36,849 bases of DNA from Nitrospirota bacterium. Lineage in GTDB: Bacteria > Nitrospirota > Nitrospiria > SBBL01 > JAADHI01. Under the pieces are notes generated by a model that worked only from the letters and a program-made list of their open reading frames with translations, searched no databases and had not been told where the DNA came from. The DNA lies in assembly GCA_029261165.1 (NCBI GenBank), contig JAJDBV010000083.1, forward strand, positions 1 to 36,849. Reading direction: 5' to 3'. The position numbers and the translations under genes are program-made. Shown here in pieces: positions 9,881 to 19,709 of the stretch (position 1 is the stretch's first letter; each line of letters opens with the position of its first letter).

Positions 9881-9900
9881 TGGTTTAGAAGGACATCTCA

Positions 9901-11820
9901 ATGAACATCTTGGATATTTCCGATCTCCATAAATCGTTTGGTCCTAAAAGGATATTTCAAGGGGTCACCTTGACGGTCGGTGAGACGGAGAGGGTCGGTA
10001 TTATTGGTCAAAACGGATCAGGGAAGAGCACCCTTTTTCAGATTGTTTCCGGTATTGAGCCGCCGGACAGCGGGAAGCTGTCATTCAAGAGAGGTATTTC
10101 GATCGGCTATCTCTCGCAAGATCCCGTTCTGAATGAAGACCGGACGGTTCGAGAAGAGCTTGACGCTTCTCTTGGAGAAATTCGCGTCAAACTGGATGCC
10201 TATCATAAAGTGACAAACCTTATGAAATCTGCCTCGCCGTCAGAGATCGATGCGCTCTTGAAAGAACATGAGGCCTTGAATTCATGGCTTGAACATCATC
10301 AAGGATGGGAAACCGACCATCGGATTGACGAAGTCCTCTTGCGATTGAATATCCCAAATCGTGATGAGAAAATTTCGCTTCTCAGCGGCGGGATGAGAAA
10401 GCGCGTCGCCCTGGCCAAGCTCCTCCTTCAGTTGCCCGACCTCCTCATGTTGGATGAACCGACCAACCATCTCGATGTGAAAACAACCGAATGGCTGGAG
10501 AAATTTCTGATCGCCTATCGTGGGGCCGTGATGCTCACCACGCATGATCGCTATTTTCTTGACCGGGTCGTCCAGCGCATCTTTGAGGTCAACTCCGGGG
10601 TAATGTACTGCACGCGTGGCGGCTACAGCGATTATCTGGAAGGAAGGGCCGAGCGGCTACTCCATGAGACACGTGTCCAGAATCGCCTGATTACCTTGCT
10701 TCGCCGTGAATCGGAGTGGATGAAGTGCGGGCCGAAGGCGAGAGGGACCAAGTCGAAGGCCAGGATCAGCCGCTTCCATCAAATGCAGGACGAGCGGGAA
10801 AGGAAAGAAGATCGTCAGATCGGTCTTCGCCTAGAAGCGGGTCACCGTTTGGGTCATACTATTTTGGAGTTGATCTATCTCTGCAAGACACTGGAAAATA
10901 AACGATTGATCAAGGCTCTATCCCTCAATCTGAAAAAAGGAGATCGAGTTGGTATCGTCGGGGCAAACGGCTGCGGAAAAACGACGCTTCTACGAATGAT
11001 CCTGGGGGAAACGCACCCTTCTTCCGGGAAAATTGTACTGGGAAAAAATACAAAGGTCTCCTATTTTGATCAAAAGAGAGAATCGCTTGATCCCGACATC
11101 CGGGTTGAAGACGCCCTCGGAGAGGGGTATTGGGTGACGGTGAGAGGAGAGCGAAGGCACAAGGTCGGTTATCTGGGCGAGTTTTTCTTTGAGGCACACG
11201 ATCAGAAACGGCTGATCCGCACCTTGTCCGGTGGGGAGAAGGCTCGGCTCATCCTCGCGAAGATCATGCTGGAAAAGACGAACATGTTGATCCTTGATGA
11301 GCCGACCAACGATCTGGACATCCCAACCCTTCAACTCCTGGATGATGTCCTTGTCAACTATGATGGTTGCATCTTGATGGTCACCCACGACCGATTTTTT
11401 CTGGACAAGGTCTCGACCGGCATCCTGAGTTTTGAAGGCGAGGGCCAAGTCCGCTATACCGAAGGGAACTATGCTGTCTATCAAGAGCGATTAAAATCCG
11501 AAAAAAAAGAGCGAGCAAAATTGCTGTCAGAGAGATCCGCTCAAGACGAACCGTCGTTGACCGAAAAAGAAAAATCACCGAATGCCAGAAAAAAGAAAGG
11601 CCTGAGCTACAAAGAGAGGCGTGAACTTGAAAGTATCGAAGAACAGATTGAGACACTTGAAGCCCGAAAAAAAGAGTTGGAGACCTTTTTGGCAAACCCG
11701 GAAGCGCATGTAACAGAGAAAGGAAGCCTGGAAGCTTGGTCTATAGAATTTGCGGAAATAGAAATGGCTCTGCAGGTAAAGATGAATCGTTGGGAGGTTC
11801 TGGAATCGAAGCGGGGTTGA
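9901..11820 (+). CDS. uup: ABC-F family ATPase, Uup-like
   Basis: A 639-residue soluble protein with two ATPase cassettes and no membrane segments, as in ABC-F translation factors that enter the ribosomal E site. Cassette 1 has GQNGSGKST (near residue 37), the signature LSGGMRKRVALAK and LLMLDEPTNHLD. The linker contains a basic KCGPKARGTKSKARISRF stretch, the P-site tRNA interaction region, whose form fits Uup. Cassette 2 has GANGCGKTT, LSGGEKARLILAK and LILDEPTNDLD. The last ~90 residues form a charged coiled coil (RELESIEEQIETLEARKKELE), the Uup-type DNA/ribosome-binding C-terminal domain. All ATPase residues appear intact. The upstream hairpin suggests post-transcriptional control. Expected role: resolving stalled ribosomes or 50S assembly; drug resistance is possible but not indicated. 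Confidence 0.9.
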   Translation: MNILDISDLHKSFGPKRIFQGVTLTVGETERVGIIGQNGSGKSTLFQIVSGIEPPDSGKLSFKRGISIGYLSQDPVLNEDRTVREELDASLGEIRVKLDAYHKVTNLMKSASPSEIDALLKEHEALNSWLEHHQGWETDHRIDEVLLRLNIPNRDEKISLLSGGMRKRVALAKLLLQLPDLLMLDEPTNHLDVKTTEWLEKFLIAYRGAVMLTTHDRYFLDRVVQRIFEVNSGVMYCTRGGYSDYLEGRAERLLHETRVQNRLITLLRRESEWMKCGPKARGTKSKARISRFHQMQDERERKEDRQIGLRLEAGHRLGHTILELIYLCKTLENKRLIKALSLNLKKGDRVGIVGANGCGKTTLLRMILGETHPSSGKIVLGKNTKVSYFDQKRESLDPDIRVEDALGEGYWVTVRGERRHKVGYLGEFFFEAHDQKRLIRTLSGGEKARLILAKIMLEKTNMLILDEPTNDLDIPTLQLLDDVLVNYDGCILMVTHDRFFLDKVSTGILSFEGEGQVRYTEGNYAVYQERLKSEKKERAKLLSERSAQDEPSLTEKEKSPNARKKKGLSYKERRELESIEEQIETLEARKKELETFLANPEAHVTEKGSLEAWSIEFAEIEMALQVKMNRWEVLESKRG

Positions 11821-11843
11821 TGTTTCTATGGGGGATCATGTTC

Positions 11844-14342
11844 TTACCACTGAGGTTTTCTCATCATCAACGCCGCCGCAGCCTCACTGTCAATCGGTTT
11901 TGAGAAAAGATAACCCTGCCCATGTTCACACCTGAGTGCCCGGAGAAGGGTCAACTGGTCCTCCGTCTCTATTCCTTCGGCCACGACACTCATATTATGA
12001 CTATGGGCCAGTGTCACAATCGCCTGGACAATTTCCGCCTCCTTGTCCAAGCGTCCCAGCCGGCTGACGAAAGAACGGTCAATCTTCAATACATCGATCG
12101 GAAAGCGCTGGAGGGAACTTAAAGAAGAATAACCGGTGCCGAAATCATCCATATACAAGCGAAAACCCCGATCCCGCAGTTGCTTGAGTACCCCGGTTGC
12201 GGTCTCAGCATTGTCCATGATCACGCTTTCTGTAATTTCCAACCCAACGCTCCCCGTTTCCGGGCCGATTTCCTGAAATATCTGGTCAACCTCCTTGATG
12301 AGGTTCGCGTGCGGGAGCTGTTTGGCTGAGAGATTTACGCTCATACTCAAAGGGGGGGATGCCGGGAATTGCCTCTGCCAGGCGACGATCTGGCGGCATG
12401 CCTTGTGGAGCACCCATCTGCCGATCGGAATGATCAGCCCCGTTTCTTCCGCGATCGGGATGAACTCGACCGGGGAAATGAGGCCTCGACGGGGGTGCTG
12501 CCACCGCGCGAGGGCTTCGAAACCGACAATGCGGCCACTTTGGAGTGAGATAATCGGCTGATAGAGCAATTGAAACTCCTCGCGTTCAACGGCCCGTCGC
12601 AGGTCGGCCTCCATTTCCAGGAGCGCAAGGGCGTGGGCATGCATTGCGGCATCGAACACCTGTTGGTGTGACGGGCCTAGCGCCTTGGCACGATACATGG
12701 CGGTGTCGGCATCACGCAGGATGTCTTCGGGGTGCTCATATCCGGTCGTGCTTAAAGCAATGCCGATGCTGGCGGTCATGAACACCTCCTGCCCGTTCAG
12801 GTTAAACGGCAGCTTGAGTTCATCGTGAATCCTGTTGGCTAGGCGTGAGGCGTTTCGGACATCTTCCAGATCGTCAATGAGGACTGTAAACTCGTCACCT
12901 CCAAGGCGTGCAACCGTATCCTGGGGACGCAACATTACTTCCAATCGCCTTGCCATTGCAATCAGCAGTTCATCCCCGATCATGTGCCCGAGACTATCGT
13001 TGACAATCTTAAAACGATCCAGATCCAGAAAGAGCACGGCAAAGAGATAGTCCTTTCGCCGTTTTGTTCGACTGATCACACGCCCCAACCGGTCCATAAA
13101 CAAGGCCCGGTTGGGCAGGTGTGTCAGTTTGTCATGAAACGCATCATGCAGCAATTGTTTCTCGGCAACCCGCCGGGCAGTAATGTCTCTCTGGGATCCG
13201 GCCATGCGGACAGCCTTTCCATCGGCATCCCGCACCGCCAATCCCCGGCTGACCATCCATCGGTAGTTACCGTCTTTGTGCTGCATTCGATGTTCCTGTT
13301 CAAATTGAGGGATCAAGTCTTCTAGATGGCCCGTGATCGCGACCTGAACCTGCTTCCGGTCCTCAGGATGTATGCGTTTAAACCATTCGTCCGCACTGGT
13401 CCCGATCTCATCGTCCTCATAACCGAGCATTAATTTCCAGCGCGGGGAGAAATAGACCGTGCTTGCTTTCAAATTCCAGTCCCACAGTCCATCGTTGGCG
13501 CCACGGATCGCAATCGCATACCGCTCCTCACTCTCGCGCAGCGCCGCTTCGGTCCGCCCCCGTTCGATGACTTCCTGCTGAAGCGCTTTTGTTCGCTCCT
13601 CCACCCGCTCTTCGAGCTTATTATGCGCGTTTTGCAATGCGGCATCCCTTCCTTGAATCTGGGCCAGCATCTCGTTAAATCGGACAATGAGGAGGCCCAG
13701 TTCATCCCGGCCATGTTCCACCGCTCTAATGCTATAGTTCTTCTCTGCCGAAACAAGGCTCGCTGTTTCTGACAAATTCAGAATCGGTTCGGAGATCACC
13801 TTCTGAAGTTTTGAGGAGAGAAGCAATGCGGCCAGGGAGGCGGTCAACAAGGCGACGGAACCGATCGCGATATAACGAATCAGGCGGTCATATACCTCTT
13901 GGAGGTCGGACTGTAGGTATATGGTCCCGATCTTTTCACCATCAAGAACGATCTCTTGAAACAGGTCCAGGCTGTTTTTCTCGAAACGGTGACCGTTTTC
14001 CCCAGGCGTCAATGGGCAATCTTCCTTCCCATCCTGATGGGCATAGTTTGCAAACAGGTCGCCCTCTACTGTGTAGATACAAGCAGAGGCGATATGTGGT
14101 TGTGCGCTGAGTGTTCCCAGGGTCTGCTCCGCAGATTCCCGGTCATTGAAACTCAAGGAGGCCGTACTATTGTCTCCGATGATCTCTCCCAGGGTTGAAA
14201 GTTTATGCACCATCCCGCGTCGAAACGTAAACTGATCATAGGCGAGAAACGCCAGACTTGCGAGCAAGAGTGCCAATGTACTGCTGAGCATACTAATCAG
14301 TATTAGCTTTCGTTTGATGGGGACATCTTGGAAGCGGCGCAT
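11844..14342 (-). CDS. Membrane c-di-GMP enzyme: sensor-HAMP-PAS-GGDEF-EAL
   Basis: About 832 residues. A first membrane helix (roughly 13-35) and a second (roughly 160-180) frame a periplasmic sensor region of the type seen in YfiN. A HAMP domain, a short coiled coil, a PAS domain ([11 protein letters not shown] to SQRDITARR), a GGDEF domain and an EAL domain follow. The GGDEF motif is intact (ARLGGDEF), with the RxxD inhibitory site (RPQD) five residues before it. EAL residues look complete ([40 protein letters not shown]), so it could make or degrade c-di-GMP. The ATG at 14342 directly follows the stop of the yfiR-like gene (TAAGATG), implying coupled translation; a TTG 12 codons upstream overlaps that gene. 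The context suggests periplasmic control of its output by the YfiR homologue. Confidence 0.93.
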   Translation of the reverse strand: MRRFQDVPIKRKLILISMLSSTLALLLASLAFLAYDQFTFRRGMVHKLSTLGEIIGDNSTASLSFNDRESAEQTLGTLSAQPHIASACIYTVEGDLFANYAHQDGKEDCPLTPGENGHRFEKNSLDLFQEIVLDGEKIGTIYLQSDLQEVYDRLIRYIAIGSVALLTASLAALLLSSKLQKVISEPILNLSETASLVSAEKNYSIRAVEHGRDELGLLIVRFNEMLAQIQGRDAALQNAHNKLEERVEERTKALQQEVIERGRTEAALRESEERYAIAIRGANDGLWDWNLKASTVYFSPRWKLMLGYEDDEIGTSADEWFKRIHPEDRKQVQVAITGHLEDLIPQFEQEHRMQHKDGNYRWMVSRGLAVRDADGKAVRMAGSQRDITARRVAEKQLLHDAFHDKLTHLPNRALFMDRLGRVISRTKRRKDYLFAVLFLDLDRFKIVNDSLGHMIGDELLIAMARRLEVMLRPQDTVARLGGDEFTVLIDDLEDVRNASRLANRIHDELKLPFNLNGQEVFMTASIGIALSTTGYEHPEDILRDADTAMYRAKALGPSHQQVFDAAMHAHALALLEMEADLRRAVEREEFQLLYQPIISLQSGRIVGFEALARWQHPRRGLISPVEFIPIAEETGLIIPIGRWVLHKACRQIVAWQRQFPASPPLSMSVNLSAKQLPHANLIKEVDQIFQEIGPETGSVGLEITESVIMDNAETATGVLKQLRDRGFRLYMDDFGTGYSSLSSLQRFPIDVLKIDRSFVSRLGRLDKEAEIVQAIVTLAHSHNMSVVAEGIETEDQLTLLRALRCEHGQGYLFSKPIDSEAAAALMMRKPQW

Positions 14343-14343
14343 C

Positions 14344-14961
14344 TTATTCGGATCCCGTATGAGGCGTGTTCCTGACAACGGTCGCCAGGCTCAAGAGCTT
14401 GGAACTGATCTTCAGTCCGGAAAGCGCTGCGGCGTCCACGTTGATTTCAAATCGAATTCTGGACCTTTTAAGAATAAAATTGATGATCCCACCCGACTCC
14501 GCAAACGCATCCATCTCGCCGATCGTCAACAGGCTTAACCCTTGCAAAGCGACCAGGATTTGTGTCAGGCTGCCACGCTCCGATGAACTGACAAAGAGGA
14601 TATGGCAGTGCCCGAGGTCTTCGATCCTTTCGAATCTCCTGATCACCATTCCCCTCCCCTTAATGGTCTTCCCTCCCATCATAGATTCAAGCACTGCACC
14701 AAAGGGATCTTTGCCGATAATACAGAGAATGACAGGACTGGTCTTTTCCGGGAAGGTATGGGCCGGCCACTCGATGAACTTGACGAAGTTGTGGATAAAA
14801 GCCGCCTTGATTTGGTATTCACGAGGTGTTTGCCCACGTACAGACATGGGCGCAACGGCAAGGGTACAGACAGCAATGAAGAGGATCAGGCTTGAAACGA
14901 AACCCGCCTTCAGACGTATCCTGCGGGACCGGATTGCCGTAACAGTTTGTGTCAGAAACAT
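14344..14961 (-). CDS. YfiR-family periplasmic protein (DUF4154)
   Basis: From the ATG at 14961 the protein has 205 residues. A signal peptide ([20 protein letters not shown]) is followed by the YfiR family pattern: [31 protein letters not shown], a [10 protein letters not shown] block, [18 protein letters not shown] and the closing [23 protein letters not shown]. In Pseudomonas, YfiR sits in the periplasm and represses the diguanylate cyclase YfiN. Here it immediately precedes a GGDEF-EAL gene, with one base between stop and start, so the same role is likely. The frame is open back to 15081, but that would overlap the upstream gene and put 40 residues before the signal peptide, so I prefer 14961. 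Confidence 0.87.
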   Translation of the reverse strand: MFLTQTVTAIRSRRIRLKAGFVSSLILFIAVCTLAVAPMSVRGQTPREYQIKAAFIHNFVKFIEWPAHTFPEKTSPVILCIIGKDPFGAVLESMMGGKTIKGRGMVIRRFERIEDLGHCHILFVSSSERGSLTQILVALQGLSLLTIGEMDAFAESGGIINFILKRSRIRFEINVDAAALSGLKISSKLLSLATVVRNTPHTGSE

Positions 14962-15044
14962 CTTTTTCTCATGAATTTGTGTCGTTCCCAAATTTCCTAC
15001 GGAATGGTGGCGACGGCCTCTCTTCTTACATTGGGCCGTCCTGC

Positions 15045-16190
15045 TTAAAAGGTCCAGGCCCATCCAACATTCAGCATCCATGCCATATTGAGCTGGGGTC
15101 CGTCCAGAGAATCATAAAGAGGGAAGCCTCCTTCGATGACAATTCGATGTCCTTTATTGACCTCATCTGCCGGCAGATAGATATTGACCCCAACCGAGAG
15201 ATCGACGCTTTTCCCCCCGCGTCTGCCGGGATCGGCTGTCGGGACCAGGGTGGGATTCAAAGCCGGGTCGGCCCCTTCGATATTTTCCAGAATATCTCCA
15301 TCCATCTCAATAAACAGGCTCAGCGCATCTGTGACCTTGCGGGCAAGCCATGAAGATATGTGATAGAGGTTTCCCAGGCGATAGTTGTTGCTGTTCTTTC
15401 CCAGCCTGGACGTGATCACTGCCTCGGCCATCCAGGCCCAGTTTTCCGACTGGCCCAGGTAGGTCATTCCAGGGCTCAGGTCGAAGGTACCGGAACCTAA
15501 TTGCATCGGATAGGGGAGTTGCTTCTTTCCCATGGTCGGGTTCGCCAGAAAGTCTTTCTCATCGATGGAGCCGGTTGGAATGCTCAGTCCGATGTCCAGA
15601 AGCAAACGATGGGGTCCCCAGGGAGTGGCATGAAAGGCGTCTCTTTTGACGTTTCCATAAAATGTGTAGGTTGCACTCAATTTGAGGTCGCCTGGTCCTT
15701 CTGAATCGGTGGTGAAACGCCCTCCCGCCTTGGTGATATGATCCATCGATTTTTTGATGTAAGGGAGCATCACCATCAGCGTCAGATCATCTGAGAGGCC
15801 ATGCATGACCCCGATCATATGCATTTGTGTGGTCATGTTGGTCGGGGCGACCATGAAGTCTTTGAGGACGTCTTGATCGCTTATTTTTTGAGTCCCGTTC
15901 CGGTTCCCATCCATGCTCATGAACATGTATTGATAACCGAGCATCCATTCATCTTCCAGGTGGGTATGCGTCCCGAGAACATTGACGGAAAAAACATCAA
16001 GGTCCATCAGTTCCTCAAGGCTCAGGTCTGTGAGGTCGTGCTGTGGTTCCGCTGCTCCGGCCAGGGTGCTGCCCAAGGGGAACATCGTGACCCATATCGG
16101 CAGCAAGGTTGCGATGATCACAGATCTGAAGAAGTTCCGGCGAAGAGTGATGAACCCGGAAAATCGTTCCTTGAAGCCGTCTGTTAACAT
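15045..16190 (-). CDS. Outer-membrane beta-barrel protein with TonB-receptor-like N-terminal motif
   Basis: A 381-residue exported protein: basic start, hydrophobic segment around residues 24-46, then AAEPQHDLTDLSLEELMDLDV. That last motif is the one found at the mature N-terminus of TonB-dependent receptors that neighbour YfiR and GGDEF genes, but the rest is far too short for a 22-stranded receptor. Instead there are alternating short strands with aromatic girdles (WMLGYQYMFM, GDLKLSATYTFYG, HRLLLDIGLSIPTGSI, WAWMAEAVITSRL) and a terminal aromatic residue (VGWAWTF), typical of a smaller barrel. It is rich in Met in the first half. The ATG at 16190 follows GAGGAAAG. It probably starts a transcript with the YfiR and GGDEF-EAL genes (83 bp to the next). 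The 252-bp gap upstream holds no gene; a TATACT on the minus strand at 16345-16350 is its only promoter hint. Confidence 0.75.
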   Translation of the reverse strand: MLTDGFKERFSGFITLRRNFFRSVIIATLLPIWVTMFPLGSTLAGAAEPQHDLTDLSLEELMDLDVFSVNVLGTHTHLEDEWMLGYQYMFMSMDGNRNGTQKISDQDVLKDFMVAPTNMTTQMHMIGVMHGLSDDLTLMVMLPYIKKSMDHITKAGGRFTTDSEGPGDLKLSATYTFYGNVKRDAFHATPWGPHRLLLDIGLSIPTGSIDEKDFLANPTMGKKQLPYPMQLGSGTFDLSPGMTYLGQSENWAWMAEAVITSRLGKNSNNYRLGNLYHISSWLARKVTDALSLFIEMDGDILENIEGADPALNPTLVPTADPGRRGGKSVDLSVGVNIYLPADEVNKGHRIVIEGGFPLYDSLDGPQLNMAWMLNVGWAWTF

Positions 16191-16442
16191 CTTTCCTCGT
16201 CCTATTCTGGATAAATTATTATTCCGAAATATGGGAAGTTCCAGAAAATTTTAATAAAAAAACGCGGGGCCTATCCGCCATTTCTGTGTGATCGGTGCTG
16301 TTTAATCCGGTCTTTCTCAAATGGAAAGATCCTTCAGAAACTATAGTATAAAGGTAACATTTTCTTCCCCGCTGTCAAGAAATCGGGTCTCTATTGGGCT
16401 TGGATGGTGTGATGGGTGATGGGCGGGGTTCTTGGATGCTGA

Positions 16443-17696
16443 CTATCTCTGGCGGGCAGGGTAGGAAGATCGGATTCGGCCTGCGGCCCAGGCCAGGCCC
16501 AAATGGATCGGGAGTGTCAGGGCAATGACTTCGCCATTGACCTGATCAAGTCCAGGGAGGGACTGAAGGAGCAGGCCCACGATAGAAAACGCGGCAATTG
16601 TGACGGTCAGTTGTGCGGCGCTTCTGGAAAGACGCCGGCGCAGGAAGAGCATGGGGAAGAGAAAGGCAAGCCCCAGAGATAGGGGGTTGTATTGAAAGAG
16701 GTTTTCATTCCAGTACCAGAAGCGGTGTTCCGTAAAGAGCCATCCCAGTAGTAGCAGTGTTCCGGCCAGGCCGCTTAAGAGTCCCCACAGGCTCCCGAAC
16801 AACCCCAGTCCACGCCGTGACCACTTTCCTCCTTTGGCGCTTCGTTGGCCCAGCACCGCAAAGAATAAACCCAGAGATAGACCTATTCCCGAGAAGACGA
16901 GCAGGAAGGATTTAATCTCCATCGGTTCTTTGATACTCTTGGAGTGGAAGATTTGTTGGTCTGAAAGCACCAGAGGAGCGCCATCTCTGAGAGCAACCGT
17001 ATTCAGATGACGTCTCAGCGCCATTGGGGTGAAGGTCTCTTCCCAGACTGAGATATCACGATCACCCGGATTTCCCAATACAAGCTGACTCGCGAAATAA
17101 GCCGCGGGCAGGCCCTGTAGGAGCCGCCGGGTGTGGGAGCGAAAACTTCCTTCAGTCTCACGCCCCTTCAATGCCTCGGCGATGACCCCTCCGATGACCC
17201 GATCAATTGTATCGCGCACGCGGGTGGAACAATTGTCGAGATAGTAGTCGTAGCGGTAAGTCCGGTTCTCGTCTGTGTCATTTTCAATCAAGATGCGTAC
17301 AAGTTTATTTTTCTGGACCGTATTGAGATTTAGTTTTTGAATCCAGACGTCCCGGTCATGCTGGACATTAAATTGAACAAAGGCATCGGCGGCAATACTT
17401 CCCATTGCATAGAGCATCTCTCCGCGAATGTATCTCGGCCAGAAATTTTCGGATTGGAAACTGAACAGCCCCCAATGGTAGAGCCGGTTGATGCCATTTT
17501 CTTTATCCCGGATGACGAGACCGTTGTGTCCGAAGCGCTCCCAGACCAGGTCCCCCGGACCCACCGTGACGAGAAAGACCTCGGCCTGCGGACTGAGCTG
17601 ATTGGGTTGTGTATCAGACTCTGCGCCGAGCGCTAGCGCGTCCGGCGTCAAATTCAACATAACAATGGTCAGGGCCAGGAGAGCAGGTTTAAACAT
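16443..17696 (-). CDS. Lnb/DUF4105 family membrane protein
   Basis: A 417-residue protein with a signal peptide, a periplasmic N-terminal domain and about four to five membrane helices in the C-terminal 170 residues. The periplasmic part has the hallmarks of the DUF4105 family, now linked to the lipoprotein N-acyltransferase Lnb: WERFGHNGLVIRD near residue 53, a YHWGLFSF segment and YDYYLDNCSTRVRD near residue 148, which supplies the conserved Cys with the upstream His. If the link holds here, it would transfer an acyl group to the N-terminal Cys of lipoproteins or perform a related thiol-based reaction. The start overlaps the end of the upstream membrane-protein gene by 8 bp, so they are one unit. 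I cannot tell whether it acts as an acyltransferase. Confidence 0.8.
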   Translation of the reverse strand: MFKPALLALTIVMLNLTPDALALGAESDTQPNQLSPQAEVFLVTVGPGDLVWERFGHNGLVIRDKENGINRLYHWGLFSFQSENFWPRYIRGEMLYAMGSIAADAFVQFNVQHDRDVWIQKLNLNTVQKNKLVRILIENDTDENRTYRYDYYLDNCSTRVRDTIDRVIGGVIAEALKGRETEGSFRSHTRRLLQGLPAAYFASQLVLGNPGDRDISVWEETFTPMALRRHLNTVALRDGAPLVLSDQQIFHSKSIKEPMEIKSFLLVFSGIGLSLGLFFAVLGQRSAKGGKWSRRGLGLFGSLWGLLSGLAGTLLLLGWLFTEHRFWYWNENLFQYNPLSLGLAFLFPMLFLRRRLSRSAAQLTVTIAAFSIVGLLLQSLPGLDQVNGEVIALTLPIHLGLAWAAGRIRSSYPARQR

Positions 17697-18099
17697 CCTT
17701 TCCCCTGTTTTCTTGAAGCCGCTTGCGCCCGCACCATCCTGTGATCAATAGAAGCCCTCCCATGACGAGATAGAGAGAAGCAAGATGGAGATGGGCTCGC
17801 GGGTTGGGATCATTCTCAGGATAAAAAACAACCTTGCCCCATCTGAATGCCCAATAAATAACGGTGAAAAGGGATGCATACATGAGGATGCTGTAGTCTC
17901 GACGTCCTGTCCGCGAGCCTTGTATTCCCATTCGGAGTACAAATATTCCCAGGCTGTAATAGAACAATGCGATCAGGAGATGAAGGACGCGAAGGGGATC
18001 AACTTCCCATCGACTATAAAGAACATAGAAGCGGAATCCATAGGTAAAGAAGATGACAAAGCAGGACAGATAGAGTAATGTACGGACTTTTTTAGACAT
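17689..18099 (-). CDS. Small integral membrane protein
   Basis: A 136-residue protein I cannot place in a family. It has about four membrane helices: VRTLLYLSCFVIFFTYGF, VLHLLIALFYYSLGIFVL, SILMYASLFTVIYWAFRW and HLASLYLVMGGLLLITGW, separated by short charged loops, and a basic C-terminus (GRKRLQENRGKDV). The ATG at 18099 has AAGG upstream. It overlaps the Lnb-family gene by 8 bp, suggesting co-translation and possibly a shared complex. Confidence 0.7.
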   Translation of the reverse strand: MSKKVRTLLYLSCFVIFFTYGFRFYVLYSRWEVDPLRVLHLLIALFYYSLGIFVLRMGIQGSRTGRRDYSILMYASLFTVIYWAFRWGKVVFYPENDPNPRAHLHLASLYLVMGGLLLITGWCGRKRLQENRGKDV

Positions 18100-18167
18100 A
18101 AACCTTCAATGCTCCAAAAAGTGTTGATGGCCGATGGGCGTGTAGAAAGTCTGAAAAAGGTTACTTC

Positions 18168-18195
18168 CGTCACGCCGGCTTTCGCCGGAGTGACG
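18168..18195. repeat. GC-rich hairpin of dispersed-repeat type
   Basis: CGTCACGCCGGC and GCCGGAGTGACG pair around a TTTC loop with one mismatch in 12. Sequences of this form (CGTCAC-x-CCGGC) are common intergenic repeats in bacteria. It lies between rqcH and the small membrane-protein gene, both on the minus strand, and may end rqcH transcription: a run of Ts follows on that strand about eight bases later. Confidence 0.55.
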
Positions 18196-18242
18196 ACTTC
18201 TATGAGTAGATCTCCCGGTTCAGATCGAAAAGAGATGCCATT

Positions 18243-19676
18243 CTAAGCGGGTCGGATGCGGTTTTGCAAGACCCGTTCTAAACGGGCCGATTCAATCTCG
18301 ATATAAATGTTCTGATCCTGGGAGGTAAGTACGCTTCCCGCCTTTTGATTTTTCGGTCTTTGAATGTATTTTCTATGGGTGTAAAGAACATCGCCTTTTC
18401 CGGCCTTCCGGCCTTTGCTGAAGTGAAGCGCCAATGTAGCGGCATCAAGGAGGGTCTGATAGGGGATCTCCCGTCGTCGTTCCATCCGGACGATGAGGTG
18501 TGAGCCTGGAATGCCCCGTGCGTGGAACCAGAGGTCATTTCCCCTGGCCAGTCGAAAGGTAAGCGCTTCATTTTCCCGGTCATTTCTCCCGACAATGATG
18601 GTCACACCATCCGACGATAAAAAGCTTGGCGGGCCCGATTTCTGGGGCTTCTTCTTTGGAGGCCGGATTGGCGGGAGCGCTTCCGGATCAATACTGCCCC
18701 CCTCTGAGACCGTTTCCCGATGCTCTTCCAGACGCTTGATCTCTTCTTCATTCTTCATGATTTCTGTCTGGAGAGATCTCTGGGCGGTTTGGCCCTTCTT
18801 ATAGCGTTTGAAGTACCATTCCAGATTCTCCGAGGGTGAAAGGGCCGGGTTCAGTTTAAGTTCGATCTCACACCCTTCTCCCTGAGCGGGGTCCGTACAG
18901 CGCAAGGTGAGCTTTCCGGGCGTGATCTGATGCATGTTATTCTTCAGAAGCTCTCCCAATGACCGATATCTCTCCGCCTTTTTTGCCTCAGCGTATTTGA
19001 TCTGAAGTTGACGCAGCCTTTTTTGATGTCGACGGATGGCCTTGTCGAGTTGTGAAAGGCCTTCTTTTTTTAGGGATTCTTTTTCCTCTTTCCCTTCGAT
19101 GGCCCGATAGAATGCCTCTATTGAATGATTGAATTCAAATCGCTCGCTTTCAATGGTCGGAATTGCCGTTTCATGAAAAGGGGAATCCGGGTGCACGGCG
19201 GGAGGTTGATAGGGGACGCCAGTACGCAGGAAGCGTCTATCTCGGGGTGGATAAATCGACCCAAGGATAACCCCCTGGGCATCAATCATGAAAATATTGG
19301 CAGCCACGCCCATCAATTCAGCAATGAATGAGACCCCGGCCGATTTCTCACTGGCTATCCAGGAAAAGTCAATACGGATGATGCGGTCTCCTCCGACCTG
19401 ATGGATGGAGACAATCCGCTTATATCGAAGGTGGGCGCGAAGGAGTTGGCAGAATTGAGGGGGTTTCGGCGGGTTGGGCGGGTGATCACTTACCAGGTGA
19501 AACCGGGAGTGCCGTCGATGGGCAGAGAAATAAAGCCGATGCCGTTTTCCTTGTTGATCGACTTGAAAGAGGATGCCCCAGGGATCCGGTTGATCGATCC
19601 TGTGGATCCGCCCTCCTTTCAGGGTTTTTTCGATTTCGATCAGTACCGATTCAAGTTGTCTTGCGCTGAGGGACAT
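18243..19676 (-). CDS. rqcH: Ribosome quality control protein RqcH (NFACT family)
   Basis: A 477-residue NFACT protein, the bacterial relative of Rqc2. It binds stalled 50S-peptidyl-tRNA complexes and adds alanine tails to mark the chain for degradation. The NFACT-N domain has FCQLLRAHL and VGGDRIIRIDF, which places the functional Asp-Arg pair at residues 97-98, the same numbering as in Bacillus. A helix-hairpin-helix part and a long coiled coil (residues ~205-330) follow, then the NFACT-R domain (NDLWFHARGIPGSHLIVR, then DVLYTHRKYIQRPKNQKAGSV). The protein is shorter than the ~560-residue Gram-positive form. The ATG at 19676 is 33 bp from the divergent Smr gene. It is sometimes labelled fibronectin-binding protein. 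Confidence 0.92.
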   Translation of the reverse strand: MSLSARQLESVLIEIEKTLKGGRIHRIDQPDPWGILFQVDQQGKRHRLYFSAHRRHSRFHLVSDHPPNPPKPPQFCQLLRAHLRYKRIVSIHQVGGDRIIRIDFSWIASEKSAGVSFIAELMGVAANIFMIDAQGVILGSIYPPRDRRFLRTGVPYQPPAVHPDSPFHETAIPTIESERFEFNHSIEAFYRAIEGKEEKESLKKEGLSQLDKAIRRHQKRLRQLQIKYAEAKKAERYRSLGELLKNNMHQITPGKLTLRCTDPAQGEGCEIELKLNPALSPSENLEWYFKRYKKGQTAQRSLQTEIMKNEEEIKRLEEHRETVSEGGSIDPEALPPIRPPKKKPQKSGPPSFLSSDGVTIIVGRNDRENEALTFRLARGNDLWFHARGIPGSHLIVRMERRREIPYQTLLDAATLALHFSKGRKAGKGDVLYTHRKYIQRPKNQKAGSVLTSQDQNIYIEIESARLERVLQNRIRPA

Positions 19677-19709
19677 TCTGTTTGACCTTTTTCAAAATCC
19701 TATGTTAAT

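Noticed and set aside
14962-15082. Longer start for the YfiR-like gene at 15081
   Set aside because: It would put 40 non-hydrophobic residues before the signal peptide and overlap the OMP gene.
16345-16378. TTGACA and TATACT on the minus strand as a promoter for the OMP gene
   Set aside because: The spacer is 22 bp, too long for sigma-70. The TATACT alone is only a hint.
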